The notes under the pieces are model-generated. The model saw only the letters and a list, made by a program, of their open reading frames with translations, had not been told where the DNA came from and did not search any database. DNA of 64,000 nucleotides, taken from assembly GCA_029245245.1 (NCBI GenBank), contig JAQWPT010000033.1:124001-188000 (forward strand), in the 5' to 3' direction. Positions within the stretch are counted from its first letter, which is position 1, and every line of letters starts with the position of its first letter. This DNA is from Phycisphaerales bacterium (GTDB lineage Bacteria; Planctomycetota; Phycisphaerae; Phycisphaerales; SM1A02). This document shows positions 43,352 through 52,309 of this stretch, piece after piece. The position numbers and the translations under genes were made by a program.

Positions 43352-44230
43352 ATGACCGAAGCAACCACCGCGAACATCCTCGACGGCAGGGAACTTGCTG
43401 AGCGCGTTCGAGCCAAGCTCGTGTCCAGGATCGAGTCGTTGCGCACGGAGGGCCACGAGGTTCGCCTCGACGCGGTCATCTGCTCAGGAAACGAAGCGGG
43501 CGAGGTCTACGCCGCCAGCCAGGAACGGACCTGCCGGCAGATGGGCATCGACTACCGACTGCATCATCTTTCCGAGGACGTTTCTGAAGGGGCGGTGGTG
43601 GACACCATCGAGGGGCTGAATGCCGACGCCGCGGTGCACGCCATCATGGTCCACATGCCATTGCCGTCACAGGTCCGGTCTGACCTTGTGCAGTCGGCCA
43701 TCGATCCTCGCAAGGATGTCGAGGGAGTCAATCCCGCAAACATCGGCAACGTCATCTACGGTCGGCGGAGCCTCATGCCCTGTACGGCCCTGGCGGCCAT
43801 GACCATGATCGAATCCACTGGTGTCCAATTGCGGGGTCGCGTCGCGGTCTGCGTGGGAGCCAGTCGCATCGTCGGCCGACCGGTCGCGGTGCTCCTGATC
43901 CAGGCGGAAGCGACGGTGATCTCGACCAATGTGCACACCCCGGACCTGGCCGCGATGACGCGTCAGGCCGACGTCGTGATTTCCGCTGCAGGCGTGCCGA
44001 ACCTCGTCACCGGTGACATGATCCAGCCCGGTGCGATCGTGATCGATGTCGGGATCAATCGAGTCAAGGATCCGAAGACCGGGCGCACCCGTACGATGGG
44101 AGACGTGGAGTTCGACAGCGTGTCCCGTGTGGCGGGATGGGTCTCTCCGGTTCCCGGAGGAGTCGGCCCCGTGACTGTGGCCATGCTGCTGCGAAATACG
44201 GTCGAGGCGGCCGAGCGAGCTGCCGGCTGA
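43352..44230 (+). CDS. folD: methylenetetrahydrofolate dehydrogenase/cyclohydrolase (FolD) with altered catalytic residues
   Basis: FolD converts 5,10-methylene- to 10-formyl-tetrahydrofolate. The 292-residue protein has the right length and layout, with the substrate Tyr in EVYAASQERTC, KDVEGVNPANIG, and the NADP part SRIVGRPVAVLL and SPVPGGVGPVTVAMLL. However, the catalytic Lys of E. coli FolD (K54) is Gln57 here, and the Gln in VQLPLP (Q98) is His101 (VHMPLP). The Asp (D121) is kept as D122. Dehydrogenase may remain while cyclohydrolase is reduced or works by another mechanism. Confidence 0.85.
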   Translation: MTEATTANILDGRELAERVRAKLVSRIESLRTEGHEVRLDAVICSGNEAGEVYAASQERTCRQMGIDYRLHHLSEDVSEGAVVDTIEGLNADAAVHAIMVHMPLPSQVRSDLVQSAIDPRKDVEGVNPANIGNVIYGRRSLMPCTALAAMTMIESTGVQLRGRVAVCVGASRIVGRPVAVLLIQAEATVISTNVHTPDLAAMTRQADVVISAAGVPNLVTGDMIQPGAIVIDVGINRVKDPKTGRTRTMGDVEFDSVSRVAGWVSPVPGGVGPVTVAMLLRNTVEAAERAAG

Positions 44231-45172
44231 TCAGTCGAACAGTCGGTGAGCCGCTTCCTGGTACCGCGTGAGCGTGTTGACGATGATCTCATCCGGAAGC
44301 GAGGGGCCCGGAGGCGTCTTGTCCCAGTCTCCCGCGTTGACGAGTGTCAGCAGGTAGTTGCGGACGTACTGCTTGTCAAAGCTGTCCTGGTCACGTCCGA
44401 TCTCGTAGTCCTCGGCAGGCCAGAATCGTGAGCTGTCGGGGGTGAGGATCTCGTCGATCAGGAGCAGTTCATCGGTGCGGTTGCCATCGGCATCGAGGGC
44501 CCATCCGAACTCGAACTTGGTATCGGCGAGAATGATGCCGCGTTCGGCGGCGTGGTCCCTGGCCCAGGAATAGATTCGAATCGAGATCTCCCGCAGGTGT
44601 TCCATCACGTCACGCCCGGCGATCTCGCAGGCTTGTTCGAAGTCGATGTTCTCGTCGTGCCCCTCGACTGCCTTGGTGGCGGGCGTGAAGATCGGTTCCT
44701 CCAGGCGTTGGCACTGCTGGAGTCCTTCGGGCAACGTGATGCCGCAGACGCTGCCATCCCGTTGGTACTCGACCCATCCGGATCCGGTGATGCAGCCGCG
44801 GACGACGAACTCGACGGGAATGACTTCTGCGGCGCGACCGAGCATCATTCGTCCCTCGCACTGCGGATAGTGGGCGAGGTCGAGCCCGGGCACGTCTTCG
44901 GGCCGGGTACTGATGAGGTGATCCTTGATGATGTTCTGTTCGCGGACCTTTTTGAACCATTCGGTGCTGATCCGGGTCAGTTCGCAACCCTTTCCGGGTA
45001 CGGGGTCCGGCATGACCACGTCGAATGCACTGATGCGATCCGAGGCGATGATCAGCACGGCCGGGGGACGCCCGTCGGCGGCAGGGACGTCATAGATGTC
45101 TCGAACCTTGCCTTGGCGTCGGCCAGGCAGGGGAAGATCGGTTTCTCGCACGGCGTGGTGGGTGGTGGTCAT
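44231..45172 (-). CDS. purC: phosphoribosylaminoimidazole-succinocarboxamide synthase
   Basis: SAICAR synthase ligates aspartate to CAIR in purine synthesis. The 313-residue protein has the family signatures: GKVRDIYDV near residue 20, IIASDRISAFDVVM near 40, EGRMMLGRAAEVIPVEFVVRG near 110, GSGWVEYQRDG, and IILADTKFEFGW with the Mg/ATP residues. It is of the longer, single-function type. Its stop directly abuts the folD stop. The start faces the GH10-like gene. Confidence 0.96.
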   Translation of the reverse strand: MTTTHHAVRETDLPLPGRRQGKVRDIYDVPAADGRPPAVLIIASDRISAFDVVMPDPVPGKGCELTRISTEWFKKVREQNIIKDHLISTRPEDVPGLDLAHYPQCEGRMMLGRAAEVIPVEFVVRGCITGSGWVEYQRDGSVCGITLPEGLQQCQRLEEPIFTPATKAVEGHDENIDFEQACEIAGRDVMEHLREISIRIYSWARDHAAERGIILADTKFEFGWALDADGNRTDELLLIDEILTPDSSRFWPAEDYEIGRDQDSFDKQYVRNYLLTLVNAGDWDKTPPGPSLPDEIIVNTLTRYQEAAHRLFD

Positions 45173-45340
45173 GGTGCTGGCTCCTTCCAGATTTCCATCA
45201 TTCTAGCACCCCTGCGCGAATCGGGGCAGCCTTGCGATTCCCGTCATCCCCGTCACAATGTCGGGTTCACCGCCCCAATCGGTTCGGGCCCTGTGACTCG
45301 CCAGGATTTTCGTGTTCTTCCGGATCTCATCGACCGCCCC

Positions 45341-46849
45341 ATGCTGCGATTCTCTGTTCATGATGAAGAAGGCCCCGCATCGGAGTGGCCGCTCCACCAC
45401 GTCTCCCTGGTCGACCAGGAGGACCGGGTGGTCCCGGGAGTCGTGCGATTCCGCAACGGTGTGATCGAGTGTGAGGCATCGAACCAGCGTGCACTGGGCC
45501 TGCGACTGCTCTTCGACACCGGGGCCTGCGGCCGCCTGGCCCTGCAGACATGCCTCTTGCCCCCACGGGAGAGGCCGTACCACCTGTCGGTCGAATTGGC
45601 CCGGCATCGCATTGCCACGTTCCTCGTCAAGAGCGAGGAGTGGCAGATGCTCGACCTGAGCATGGATCATCCGGCCATGAAGCAGTGGGAGGCGGCGCGG
45701 CAGATGCTGACCCGTGCCCTGGTCTGCAAGGACGCGATCGAGTCCCACCGATTTGCACGGCAGGCCCTCGTGCTCGGGATCGAGGCGTCCGAGCGGCTGG
45801 CCATGGCCCACGCGGAGATCCTGCTGCACCGGCGGTTCCTGAAGCGTGCCGCATCTTCGGCCACCCTCGGGATCCGATTGAAGCCCACCAAGAAGGGGAA
45901 GGCCCTGGAGGAGATGATTCACTCCCAGTTCGACCTGCTCGTCATGCCCCTGTCATGGGGGAGCCTCGCTCCGAGAAAGGGCGAGTACGACTGGTCCTGC
46001 AGTGACCGCTGGATGGGGTGGGCGCAGGACAACGGGGTCAAGGTCGTCGCGGGGCCGTTGCTGGACTGCAATGCCGGCGGCCTTCCGGACTGGGTCCTCG
46101 AGGATGGGCCTCCTGAATATCAGCAGCTGAGCGATTTGGCATACGAGCACGTGTCACTCGTACTCCAGCGGTACGGTGATGTGGTCGGCATGTACAACAT
46201 CGCTTCCGGTGTCAACACGAATGAAGTCTGCACGCTCTCGCGCAAGCAGATGGTGGACCTGACCCGCACTCTGGCCGTCTTGATCCGCCAGGGGCGTCGG
46301 GGCCGCAGGGTGATGGTCGAGTTGTCGCAGCCCTGGGGCGAGTTCCTGTCTCGATGCGAGCAGGCACTGTCTCCATTCATCTACCTGGAGCAGTTGATGC
46401 AGGAAGGTGTCCGGCTGGATGCCGTCGGCGTCCGCATGCTGATGGGAGATGGGCATGGGGGGATGGTCACCCGTGATCTCATGGAGGTGTCGCGGATGCT
46501 TGATCGATTCTTCCTGCTGGAACTTCCCGTGATCCTGTCCAATGTCGGGGCGCCCAGCGAGCAGATCGGTGAAACAGGGGGGTGGTGGCATTCGCCCTGG
46601 TCTCCGAACCGCCAGGCGTCCTGGGCGACCAGCATGTTCCAGTTGGCCATGTCCAAGCCCTACATCGAATCTCTCTTCTGGTCGGATTTCTTCGATCATG
46701 AAGACACCATCCCTCCTGGGTGCGGTCTGCTGTCGGAGGAGGGGCGGTCCAAGCCGGTCCTCCAGAAACTCCTCTCGCTTCGCAAGCGATTCCGTCAACC
46801 CCTGGGCCCACTGAAACTCCCGCCGAAGCCGGGGGACGTATCCACTTGA
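45341..46849 (+). CDS. GH10-like TIM-barrel protein of unclear activity
   Basis: The protein has 502 residues. The N-terminal 170 are a beta-rich or helical module (LRFSVHDEEGPASEWP). The C-terminal part (residues 185-480) looks like the glycoside hydrolase 10 barrel: FDLLVMPLSWGSLAPRKGEY, DWSCSDRWMGWAQDNGVKVV and the late GWWHSPWSPNRQASW. But at the acid/base place stands MYNIASGVNTNE and at the nucleophile place ILSNVGAPS, so the usual catalytic Glu pair is not visible. The start is uncertain: ATG 45341, or GTG 45293 with 16 more residues. No signal peptide is seen. Confidence 0.68.
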   Translation: MLRFSVHDEEGPASEWPLHHVSLVDQEDRVVPGVVRFRNGVIECEASNQRALGLRLLFDTGACGRLALQTCLLPPRERPYHLSVELARHRIATFLVKSEEWQMLDLSMDHPAMKQWEAARQMLTRALVCKDAIESHRFARQALVLGIEASERLAMAHAEILLHRRFLKRAASSATLGIRLKPTKKGKALEEMIHSQFDLLVMPLSWGSLAPRKGEYDWSCSDRWMGWAQDNGVKVVAGPLLDCNAGGLPDWVLEDGPPEYQQLSDLAYEHVSLVLQRYGDVVGMYNIASGVNTNEVCTLSRKQMVDLTRTLAVLIRQGRRGRRVMVELSQPWGEFLSRCEQALSPFIYLEQLMQEGVRLDAVGVRMLMGDGHGGMVTRDLMEVSRMLDRFFLLELPVILSNVGAPSEQIGETGGWWHSPWSPNRQASWATSMFQLAMSKPYIESLFWSDFFDHEDTIPPGCGLLSEEGRSKPVLQKLLSLRKRFRQPLGPLKLPPKPGDVST

Positions 46850-47190
46850 GTCGATTGGGATCCGATCACCGAGTGTTCGGCCTGGTGCTCCTGATTGCCG
46901 CGTTCGCCCTCGTGACAGGGGCAGAGCGTCTGCCGTGGCCATTGGGGAGCCGCGATGGCTCGTGTCACGCATGGCGGGTTGACCTGGATCTGGCCATCGG
47001 AAGTGAACTTCGATTGCTGCCGGGGATCGGGAAGGTCCGTTCAGGCGCTATCATGGCATTGCGTTCCACCCGAACCGGTCTGCAGACATCGGACCTGTTG
47101 CAGGTGCCGGGCATCGGGGCGGGCACCATCGCCCGCCTGGAGGCATCCGGCTTGATTCGCCGGTTGCAGCCGGTTCCGGATGGACGCTGA
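46846..47190 (+). CDS. small membrane-anchored helix-hairpin-helix protein (ComEA-like)
   Basis: The protein has 114 residues. An N-terminal hydrophobic segment (VFGLVLLIAAFALVTGA) is followed by a double helix-hairpin-helix DNA-binding motif: LRLLPGIGKVRSGAI and LLQVPGIGAGTIARL. This resembles the ComEA C-terminal module that binds DNA during uptake. The start is TTG at 46846, overlapping the GH10-like stop (TTGA); no better start lies inside. Uptake proteins are not clustered here, so a role in competence is only a suggestion. It lies just before mfd. Confidence 0.75.
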   Translation: MSRLGSDHRVFGLVLLIAAFALVTGAERLPWPLGSRDGSCHAWRVDLDLAIGSELRLLPGIGKVRSGAIMALRSTRTGLQTSDLLQVPGIGAGTIARLEASGLIRRLQPVPDGR

Positions 47191-47195
47191 CAACG

Positions 47196-50100
47196 ATGAG
47201 CGAGTCCGAAGTGCAGCTTGACTGGCTCGACATGATCGAGCGTGACCACGCGGTGGCGGGCCTGGACCAGGCCATGGCGGGCGGGGAACTCGTGCGCGCC
47301 GTGGGTCGGTGCGGTTTCAGCACCATCGCGGTGGCTGCGGCATTGCATCGACGTCGGCCTGCGCCGAGGTTGCTGGTCGTCGCCCACCTCGACGATGCCG
47401 ATGATGCAGTCGAATCACTTCGGACCCTGGGCATCGAGGCGGCGAGGTTTCCGGCCCTGGAACGATTGCCCGGGGACCGATCGGTCCGCATGGATCTGCT
47501 GATCGATCGCATCGTCCTGGCCTCGGAGATCGAGTCGGATCCGCGGCGCCCACGGGTGCTGGTAGCTCCGGTGCACGCCTTGATGCAGCCATTGCCCTCG
47601 CCAGAGGTCATCGATCAGCAACACCGGGTGCTGCGCGTTGGAGACCGGTGTGATCGCGCCGAGTTGGCGGAGTTCCTCGTCGACGGTGGGTACCAGCGGG
47701 TGACGACCATCGAGGAGCCCGGTGAGTTCGCATTGCGGGGCGACATCCTGGACATCTTTCCCCGCGGTTCGATTCCGACGCGGTTGGATCTCGATGACGA
47801 GACCGTCGAAGCCATCTGGTCGATCGAGTTGGACACCATGGGATCCCAGCAGCGATTGGCTCGAGTGGACCTCATGGCCGACTCGGCCCTGGACGCGATC
47901 GAGGCGGCCGAGGAAGGCCTCCTGTCGCGACTCGATGGTGAATGGGAACTGCTTGTGGACGATCTCGTGGAGGTCACGGAGCAGGGACGCAACTACCTGC
48001 ATCGCCTGGAGGATCAGCAGGGCATTCAGACCCTCGAGGAGGTCTTCGCGGCAGCTCAGGAGCAGCTCGGGAGTGTGGCGACCTTTGTCGAGGCGGACTT
48101 CCCCGGAGAATCCGATGTGACGGCACGCCTGCCCATCAGCAGGAACATGCCATTTCCCAGCGGCATCCATGAGGCGGTTGCGGACCTCGTCGATCGGGCC
48201 CGGGAGGATGAGGTGGTGATGTGCTGCCGCACGAAGGGGGACGCCAATCGATTTCAGGAGTTGATCGAGGGGTGTGGCACGGACTCGAATCCGATCTCGT
48301 CGATTCACCAGGTCCTGCAGGATCTCCCCCATGGATTTCGGTGGAAGTCATCCACGGGGAAGGCGTACTCCATCCTCTCCTACGACGAGTTCGTCAACCG
48401 GGTCCATCTGCGTCGAAGAACCCAGGCCCACCTCGAGGCCCGCCCGATGGACGCCTTCGTCGACATCGAGCCCGATGACTACGTCGTGCATCGGGACCAT
48501 GGCATCGCATCGTTCGTCGGCCTGCAGGTGATGGCCAGGGGAGACGGCCCGGAAGAGGAGTTTCTTACACTTGAGTTCGCCCGATCGGCACGATTGCACG
48601 TGCCGGTGGTCGACATCGAGTTGGTACAGAAGTACATCGGTGCGTTTGCCGGTGGTGCGGAGCGTTCGGTGCTTGGCGGTGCCTCCTGGTCGCGTCGCAA
48701 GGACAAGGCATCTGATTCGGTGCGGGAACTCGCTCAGCAGATGCTCGAGATCCAGGCTGATCGACAGGCATTGACCGGGACCGCCTTCGGGGCGGACACC
48801 CCCTGGCAGCGGGAGTTCGAGTCGGCCTTCCCGTGGGATGAGACCGAGGACCAGTTGACGGCGATCGAGTCGATCAAGCAGGACATGCAGTCTGCGCGGC
48901 CAATGGACCGACTGCTCTGCGGGGATGTCGGCTTCGGAAAGACGGAGGTCGCCATCCGTGCCGCGTTCAAGGCGATCGAGTCGGGGCGACAGGTCGCGGT
49001 GCTGGTGCCCACCACGGTGCTGGCCGAGCAGCACGGCCGCACCTTCTCCGACCGGTTGGCCGGCTACCCGTTCCGGGTGGAGTCGTTGAGCCGGTTCAAG
49101 AATGCCGCGGCGCAGCGTGAGGTCATTGACGCCGTCGCCGCCGGTGAGGTCGACGTGCTCGTGGGAACCCATCGCCTGCTCAGTGCTGACGTGCGATTTC
49201 AGGACCTCGGTCTCGTGGTGATCGACGAGGAGCAGCGATTCGGCGTCCAGCACAAGCAGAAACTCCTGCGGCTTCGATCAACGGTTGACGTGCTCACCAT
49301 GACCGCGACCCCGATCCCCCGGACCCTGCACATGTCGATGCTGGGACTGCGTGACATCTCCTCGTTGACCACCGCTCCACAGGACCGCCGCGCGGTCGTA
49401 ACGGAGTTGATGTCATGGAACGATGAGCGGATTCGTGATGCCTTGCGCCGTGAGTTGGCTCGGCAGGGGCAGGCGTTCGTCGTGCACAACCGGGTCAAGG
49501 ACCTCGATGAGCTCGCCCAGGCGATCCGGCTGCTTGTTCCCGATGCCAGGGTGGTTGTCGGGCACGGCCAGATGACCCCGTCCCAACTGGAGCGGGTGAT
49601 GCACTCGTTCATCAATGGTGAGGCGGACATCCTCGTGTGTACCACCATCATTGAATCCGGCATCGACATTCCCACCGCGAACACCATGATCATCGACGAG
49701 GCCGATCTGCACGGGCTCGCAGACCTGCACCAGCTCCGTGGCCGGGTGGGGCGGTTCCGGCATCGGGCGTACTGCTACCTCGTGCTGCCTCGCCACCGGG
49801 TGCCCAGTGAACTGGCGATGCGCCGCCTGCAGGCGTTGGAGGGTTTTTCGATGCTGGGTGCTGGTTTCCGGATCGCCCTGCGGGACCTGGAGATCCGCGG
49901 GGCGGGAAACCTGCTCGGTGCCGAGCAGTCCGGGCACATCGCGGCCGTGGGGTACGAGCTGTACTGCCGACTCCTGGAGCAGGCGGTGCTGCAGCACAAG
50001 CGGATGGAGGAAGGGGATGGTTCTCCGCTGCCGGATCCCACCGGCACGACAATCGACCTGGGACTCGGCGGCATCGTGCCCGAGGCGTACGTGCCGTCGC

Positions 50101-50540
50101 CATCGCGGCGAATGGACGTCTACCGGCGACTGTTCCGCTGTGAGCACGAAGCATCGCTCCTGTCGGTGGTTGAGGACATCATCAGTGCCTACGGGGCCAT
50201 GCCGACGCCCGTGCAGCGACTGATTGATTTTGCTCGCATTCGTGTCCTGGCCATGGCAATGGGCGTCCGATCCATCCGCCGTCGAGATCCGGACATCGTG
50301 TTCCGCGTGACGAACCCCCGAATGCTCGAGCAGCACCTGCAGGAGATGCCCGGTCGAGTCCACCTGGTGGGCACTGGTGGCCGGGCCGGTACGGGTGGGA
50401 GCGGGATCTCAGAGGTCTATTGGCGTCCGGAGGGGGGTCTCACGGATCTTCCTGGGGTGGTGTCCGTCCTCTGCGACCATCTCGCTGGTGGGGGCCAAGC
50501 GGCCTCGAAGCCGAGTTCTGGAGCGTCTGCTCGTCGCTGA
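47196..50540 (+). CDS. mfd: transcription-repair coupling factor
   Basis: Mfd removes RNA polymerase stalled at lesions and recruits UvrA. The 1114-residue product is normal length. An N-terminal UvrB-like region (about 1-330, FALRGDILDIFPRG) is followed by the CarD-like RNA-polymerase-interacting domain (about 418-510, DIEPDDYVVHRDHGIA), the ATPase domains with LLCGDVGFGKTEVA near residue 570, and DEEQRFG near 674. The TRCF domain ends the protein. It probably forms an operon with the preceding HhH gene. Confidence 0.96.
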   Translation: MSESEVQLDWLDMIERDHAVAGLDQAMAGGELVRAVGRCGFSTIAVAAALHRRRPAPRLLVVAHLDDADDAVESLRTLGIEAARFPALERLPGDRSVRMDLLIDRIVLASEIESDPRRPRVLVAPVHALMQPLPSPEVIDQQHRVLRVGDRCDRAELAEFLVDGGYQRVTTIEEPGEFALRGDILDIFPRGSIPTRLDLDDETVEAIWSIELDTMGSQQRLARVDLMADSALDAIEAAEEGLLSRLDGEWELLVDDLVEVTEQGRNYLHRLEDQQGIQTLEEVFAAAQEQLGSVATFVEADFPGESDVTARLPISRNMPFPSGIHEAVADLVDRAREDEVVMCCRTKGDANRFQELIEGCGTDSNPISSIHQVLQDLPHGFRWKSSTGKAYSILSYDEFVNRVHLRRRTQAHLEARPMDAFVDIEPDDYVVHRDHGIASFVGLQVMARGDGPEEEFLTLEFARSARLHVPVVDIELVQKYIGAFAGGAERSVLGGASWSRRKDKASDSVRELAQQMLEIQADRQALTGTAFGADTPWQREFESAFPWDETEDQLTAIESIKQDMQSARPMDRLLCGDVGFGKTEVAIRAAFKAIESGRQVAVLVPTTVLAEQHGRTFSDRLAGYPFRVESLSRFKNAAAQREVIDAVAAGEVDVLVGTHRLLSADVRFQDLGLVVIDEEQRFGVQHKQKLLRLRSTVDVLTMTATPIPRTLHMSMLGLRDISSLTTAPQDRRAVVTELMSWNDERIRDALRRELARQGQAFVVHNRVKDLDELAQAIRLLVPDARVVVGHGQMTPSQLERVMHSFINGEADILVCTTIIESGIDIPTANTMIIDEADLHGLADLHQLRGRVGRFRHRAYCYLVLPRHRVPSELAMRRLQALEGFSMLGAGFRIALRDLEIRGAGNLLGAEQSGHIAAVGYELYCRLLEQAVLQHKRMEEGDGSPLPDPTGTTIDLGLGGIVPEAYVPSPSRRMDVYRRLFRCEHEASLLSVVEDIISAYGAMPTPVQRLIDFARIRVLAMAMGVRSIRRRDPDIVFRVTNPRMLEQHLQEMPGRVHLVGTGGRAGTGGSGISEVYWRPEGGLTDLPGVVSVLCDHLAGGGQAASKPSSGASARR

Positions 50541-50665
50541 CCGATGCAAGTGATGGAGTGCCTGCGTCGAATGGAATCGTCGCACCGGAGCGAGTGCCCC
50601 GACTCCATTGGCTGTCGCATCCGGTGGAAACGGTTGCTGACCACGGAACATGGACTCGTTCCCCG

Positions 50666-51046
50666 ATGCTCACTGAGAAGCGACGCGAAGTACTGCCGAC
50701 CACACGCGAGTCCGTCACCCACAAGTTCTCCGTGAACGGGTACGAGGGCTATCTCACCATTGGCCTCTTCGAGGACGGGCAGCCCGGGGAGATCTTCATG
50801 AAGATCGCCAAGGAGGGATCCACGCTCTCGGGCCTGATCCAGGGATTCTGCCGCTCCTTTTCCATCGCACTTCAATACGGCCTGAGCATCGAGGACGCGG
50901 TCGCCCGCTTCAAGGGCATGCACTTCGATCCGGCCGGCCCGACGTCCAATCCCAGGATCCCCCATGCGTCGAGCATTCTCGACTACGTGGCGAGGTACCT
51001 CGAGGACCAGTTCGGCGAAGAGGCTCTTCGCAACAAGGTCGCCTGA
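50666..51046 (+). CDS. standalone C-terminal domain of B12-dependent ribonucleotide reductase (NrdJ-like)
   Basis: The protein has 126 residues. The central part TTRESVTHKFSVNGYEGYLT, then GLFEDGQPGEIFMKIAKEGS and TLSGLIQGFCRSFSIALQYG, matches the C-terminal end of class II (adenosylcobalamin) reductase NrdJ. Here it is a separate small gene with no reductase catalytic domain next to it. Pseudomonas has a split nrdJa/nrdJb, so this could be an accessory subunit or regulator. The start is uncertain (ATG 50666, or GTG codons upstream). NrdR, encoded at 6346, may regulate the enzyme. Confidence 0.75.
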   Translation: MLTEKRREVLPTTRESVTHKFSVNGYEGYLTIGLFEDGQPGEIFMKIAKEGSTLSGLIQGFCRSFSIALQYGLSIEDAVARFKGMHFDPAGPTSNPRIPHASSILDYVARYLEDQFGEEALRNKVA

Positions 51047-51070
51047 TCAGCGCGTGTTCCATATGACAAC

Positions 51071-51090
51071 GAGCCCCCGGGTGGGGGCTC
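51071..51090. terminator. bidirectional terminator hairpin
   Basis: GAGCCCCC-gggt-GGGGGCTC is a perfect eight-pair stem with a four-base loop between the convergent NrdJ-like and rplI genes. No strong T-run is on either side, so efficiency is uncertain; position and stem strength support the call. Confidence 0.6.
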
Positions 51091-51112
51091 GCGGTGCAGT
51101 CATGGGTTCATG

Positions 51113-51721
51113 TCAGCCTTCCGATGCAGCAGTCTCGGCTTCCGCCTCGGGGGAGGCTTCCGTCTCGGCGTCACCTGCCGGCTCGCTCGCCTTTGGGGCG
51201 GCTGGTTCCTTGGTGACGAGATTGCCCTCGTCATCGAATTCCATCTCGTCACGTTCTTCCAGTGGTTGGTCGGGCTCGACCACGATGGTGATCTCTGTGC
51301 GGAGATCCTTGTCGAACTGGATGGGAACGGTGTAGGTGCCGATGCGGCGGATGGCCGCAGCCAGGCGGACGGAGCGGAAACTGATGTCCAGGTTGTTGGC
51401 CTGCAGGGCGTCGCAGATGTCCCGCTGCGTGACGGAGCCGTACAGGGCACCCTGGTCGTTGCAGCTGCGGGTCATGGTGAGGACCACTTCGACCATGCTC
51501 TCGAGGAGCTCTTCGCGAGCTGATCGCAGGTGGGCGAGCTCGGAAAGAGCCTTGCTGCGGTCCTCTTCGAGCATGGCGATGCGTGTGGGAGTGGGAACTT
51601 CCGCGATGCCGTGGGGCAGCAGGAAGTTTCTTGCGTAGCCGCGCTTTACGCGGACGACGTCCCCGACGATGCCGAGGTGCTCGATGTTCTTGAGCAGAAG
51701 GAGTTCAATGTGTCGTGCCAT
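51113..51721 (-). CDS. rplI: 50S ribosomal protein L9
   Basis: L9 binds 23S rRNA domain V near the L1 stalk. The N-terminal domain (ELLLLKNIEHLGIVGDVVRVKRGYARNFLLP) carries the L9 signature. The long helix and the C-terminal domain (to about residue 150) follow. The 202-residue product has an extra acidic Ala/Glu/Pro tail of about 45 residues (for example EPAAPKASEPAGDAETEASP). It is the last gene of the ssb/rpsF operon; rpsR, usually placed between, is absent. Confidence 0.95.
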   Translation of the reverse strand: MARHIELLLLKNIEHLGIVGDVVRVKRGYARNFLLPHGIAEVPTPTRIAMLEEDRSKALSELAHLRSAREELLESMVEVVLTMTRSCNDQGALYGSVTQRDICDALQANNLDISFRSVRLAAAIRRIGTYTVPIQFDKDLRTEITIVVEPDQPLEERDEMEFDDEGNLVTKEPAAPKASEPAGDAETEASPEAEAETAASEG

Positions 51722-51801
51722 GGTGTCGCTGTCCTTTCGGGAAAGTTGAGGAGCCCACGGGCGTGTGGGCCCCAGCGATCAGATTGGTGATCCGGTCCGG
51801 A

Positions 51802-52209
51802 TCAGAAGGGAATCTCGTCCTCCGGGACGGATTGAGCGGGAGAGGAAGCCTGGGCTGGTGCCTCGGCATTGCCGCCGCCGCGACTGTCGATGAACTGGAA
51901 GTTTTCGATCACGACCTTCAGTTTCGATCGGTTGTTGCCATCACGATCCTGCCACTGGTCGAGTTTCAGCCTTCCTTCGAGGAAGACCGGGCGTCCCTTG
52001 CGAAGGTACTGGCCCATGACCTCCGCGGTCCGTCCCCAGGCTTCGCAGTCGACGAAGGTGGTTTCTTCCCGTGTCTCGTCGTTGGCGCGATACTGGCGAT
52101 TGACGGCCAGTCCGATGTTCGCCACGGACATGTTGTTCGGGGTCTTCTTCAGTTCAACGTCGCGTGTCAGGTTTCCCATCAGGAAGACCTTGTTCAGGTT
52201 GCCGGCCAT
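51802..52209 (-). CDS. ssb: single-stranded DNA-binding protein
   Basis: SSB covers single-stranded DNA in replication and repair. The 135-residue product has the OB-fold (MAGNLNKVFLMGNLTRDVEL, then VDCEAWGRTAEV and GRLKLDQWQDRDGN) and the acidic tip PEDEIPF that binds partner proteins. The linker is short. GGAGGGA precedes the ATG at 52209 by about seven bases; the open frame upstream is not used. In the order rpsF-ssb-rplI. Confidence 0.95.
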   Translation of the reverse strand: MAGNLNKVFLMGNLTRDVELKKTPNNMSVANIGLAVNRQYRANDETREETTFVDCEAWGRTAEVMGQYLRKGRPVFLEGRLKLDQWQDRDGNNRSKLKVVIENFQFIDSRGGGNAEAPAQASSPAQSVPEDEIPF

Positions 52210-52309
52210 GTTTCGTTCCCTCCATGGGTGAATGCGCTGGGCATCTTGGTGAGTTCCTTCGATACGCATGGTAGTCGAAGGAGGGGCAGGTACGCGGGGA
52301 TCGCCCAGT

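Noticed and set aside
44552-45290. Long plus-strand frame joined to the GH10-like gene
   Set aside because: It runs antisense through purC, and its residues show no domain; the real start is at 45293 or 45341.
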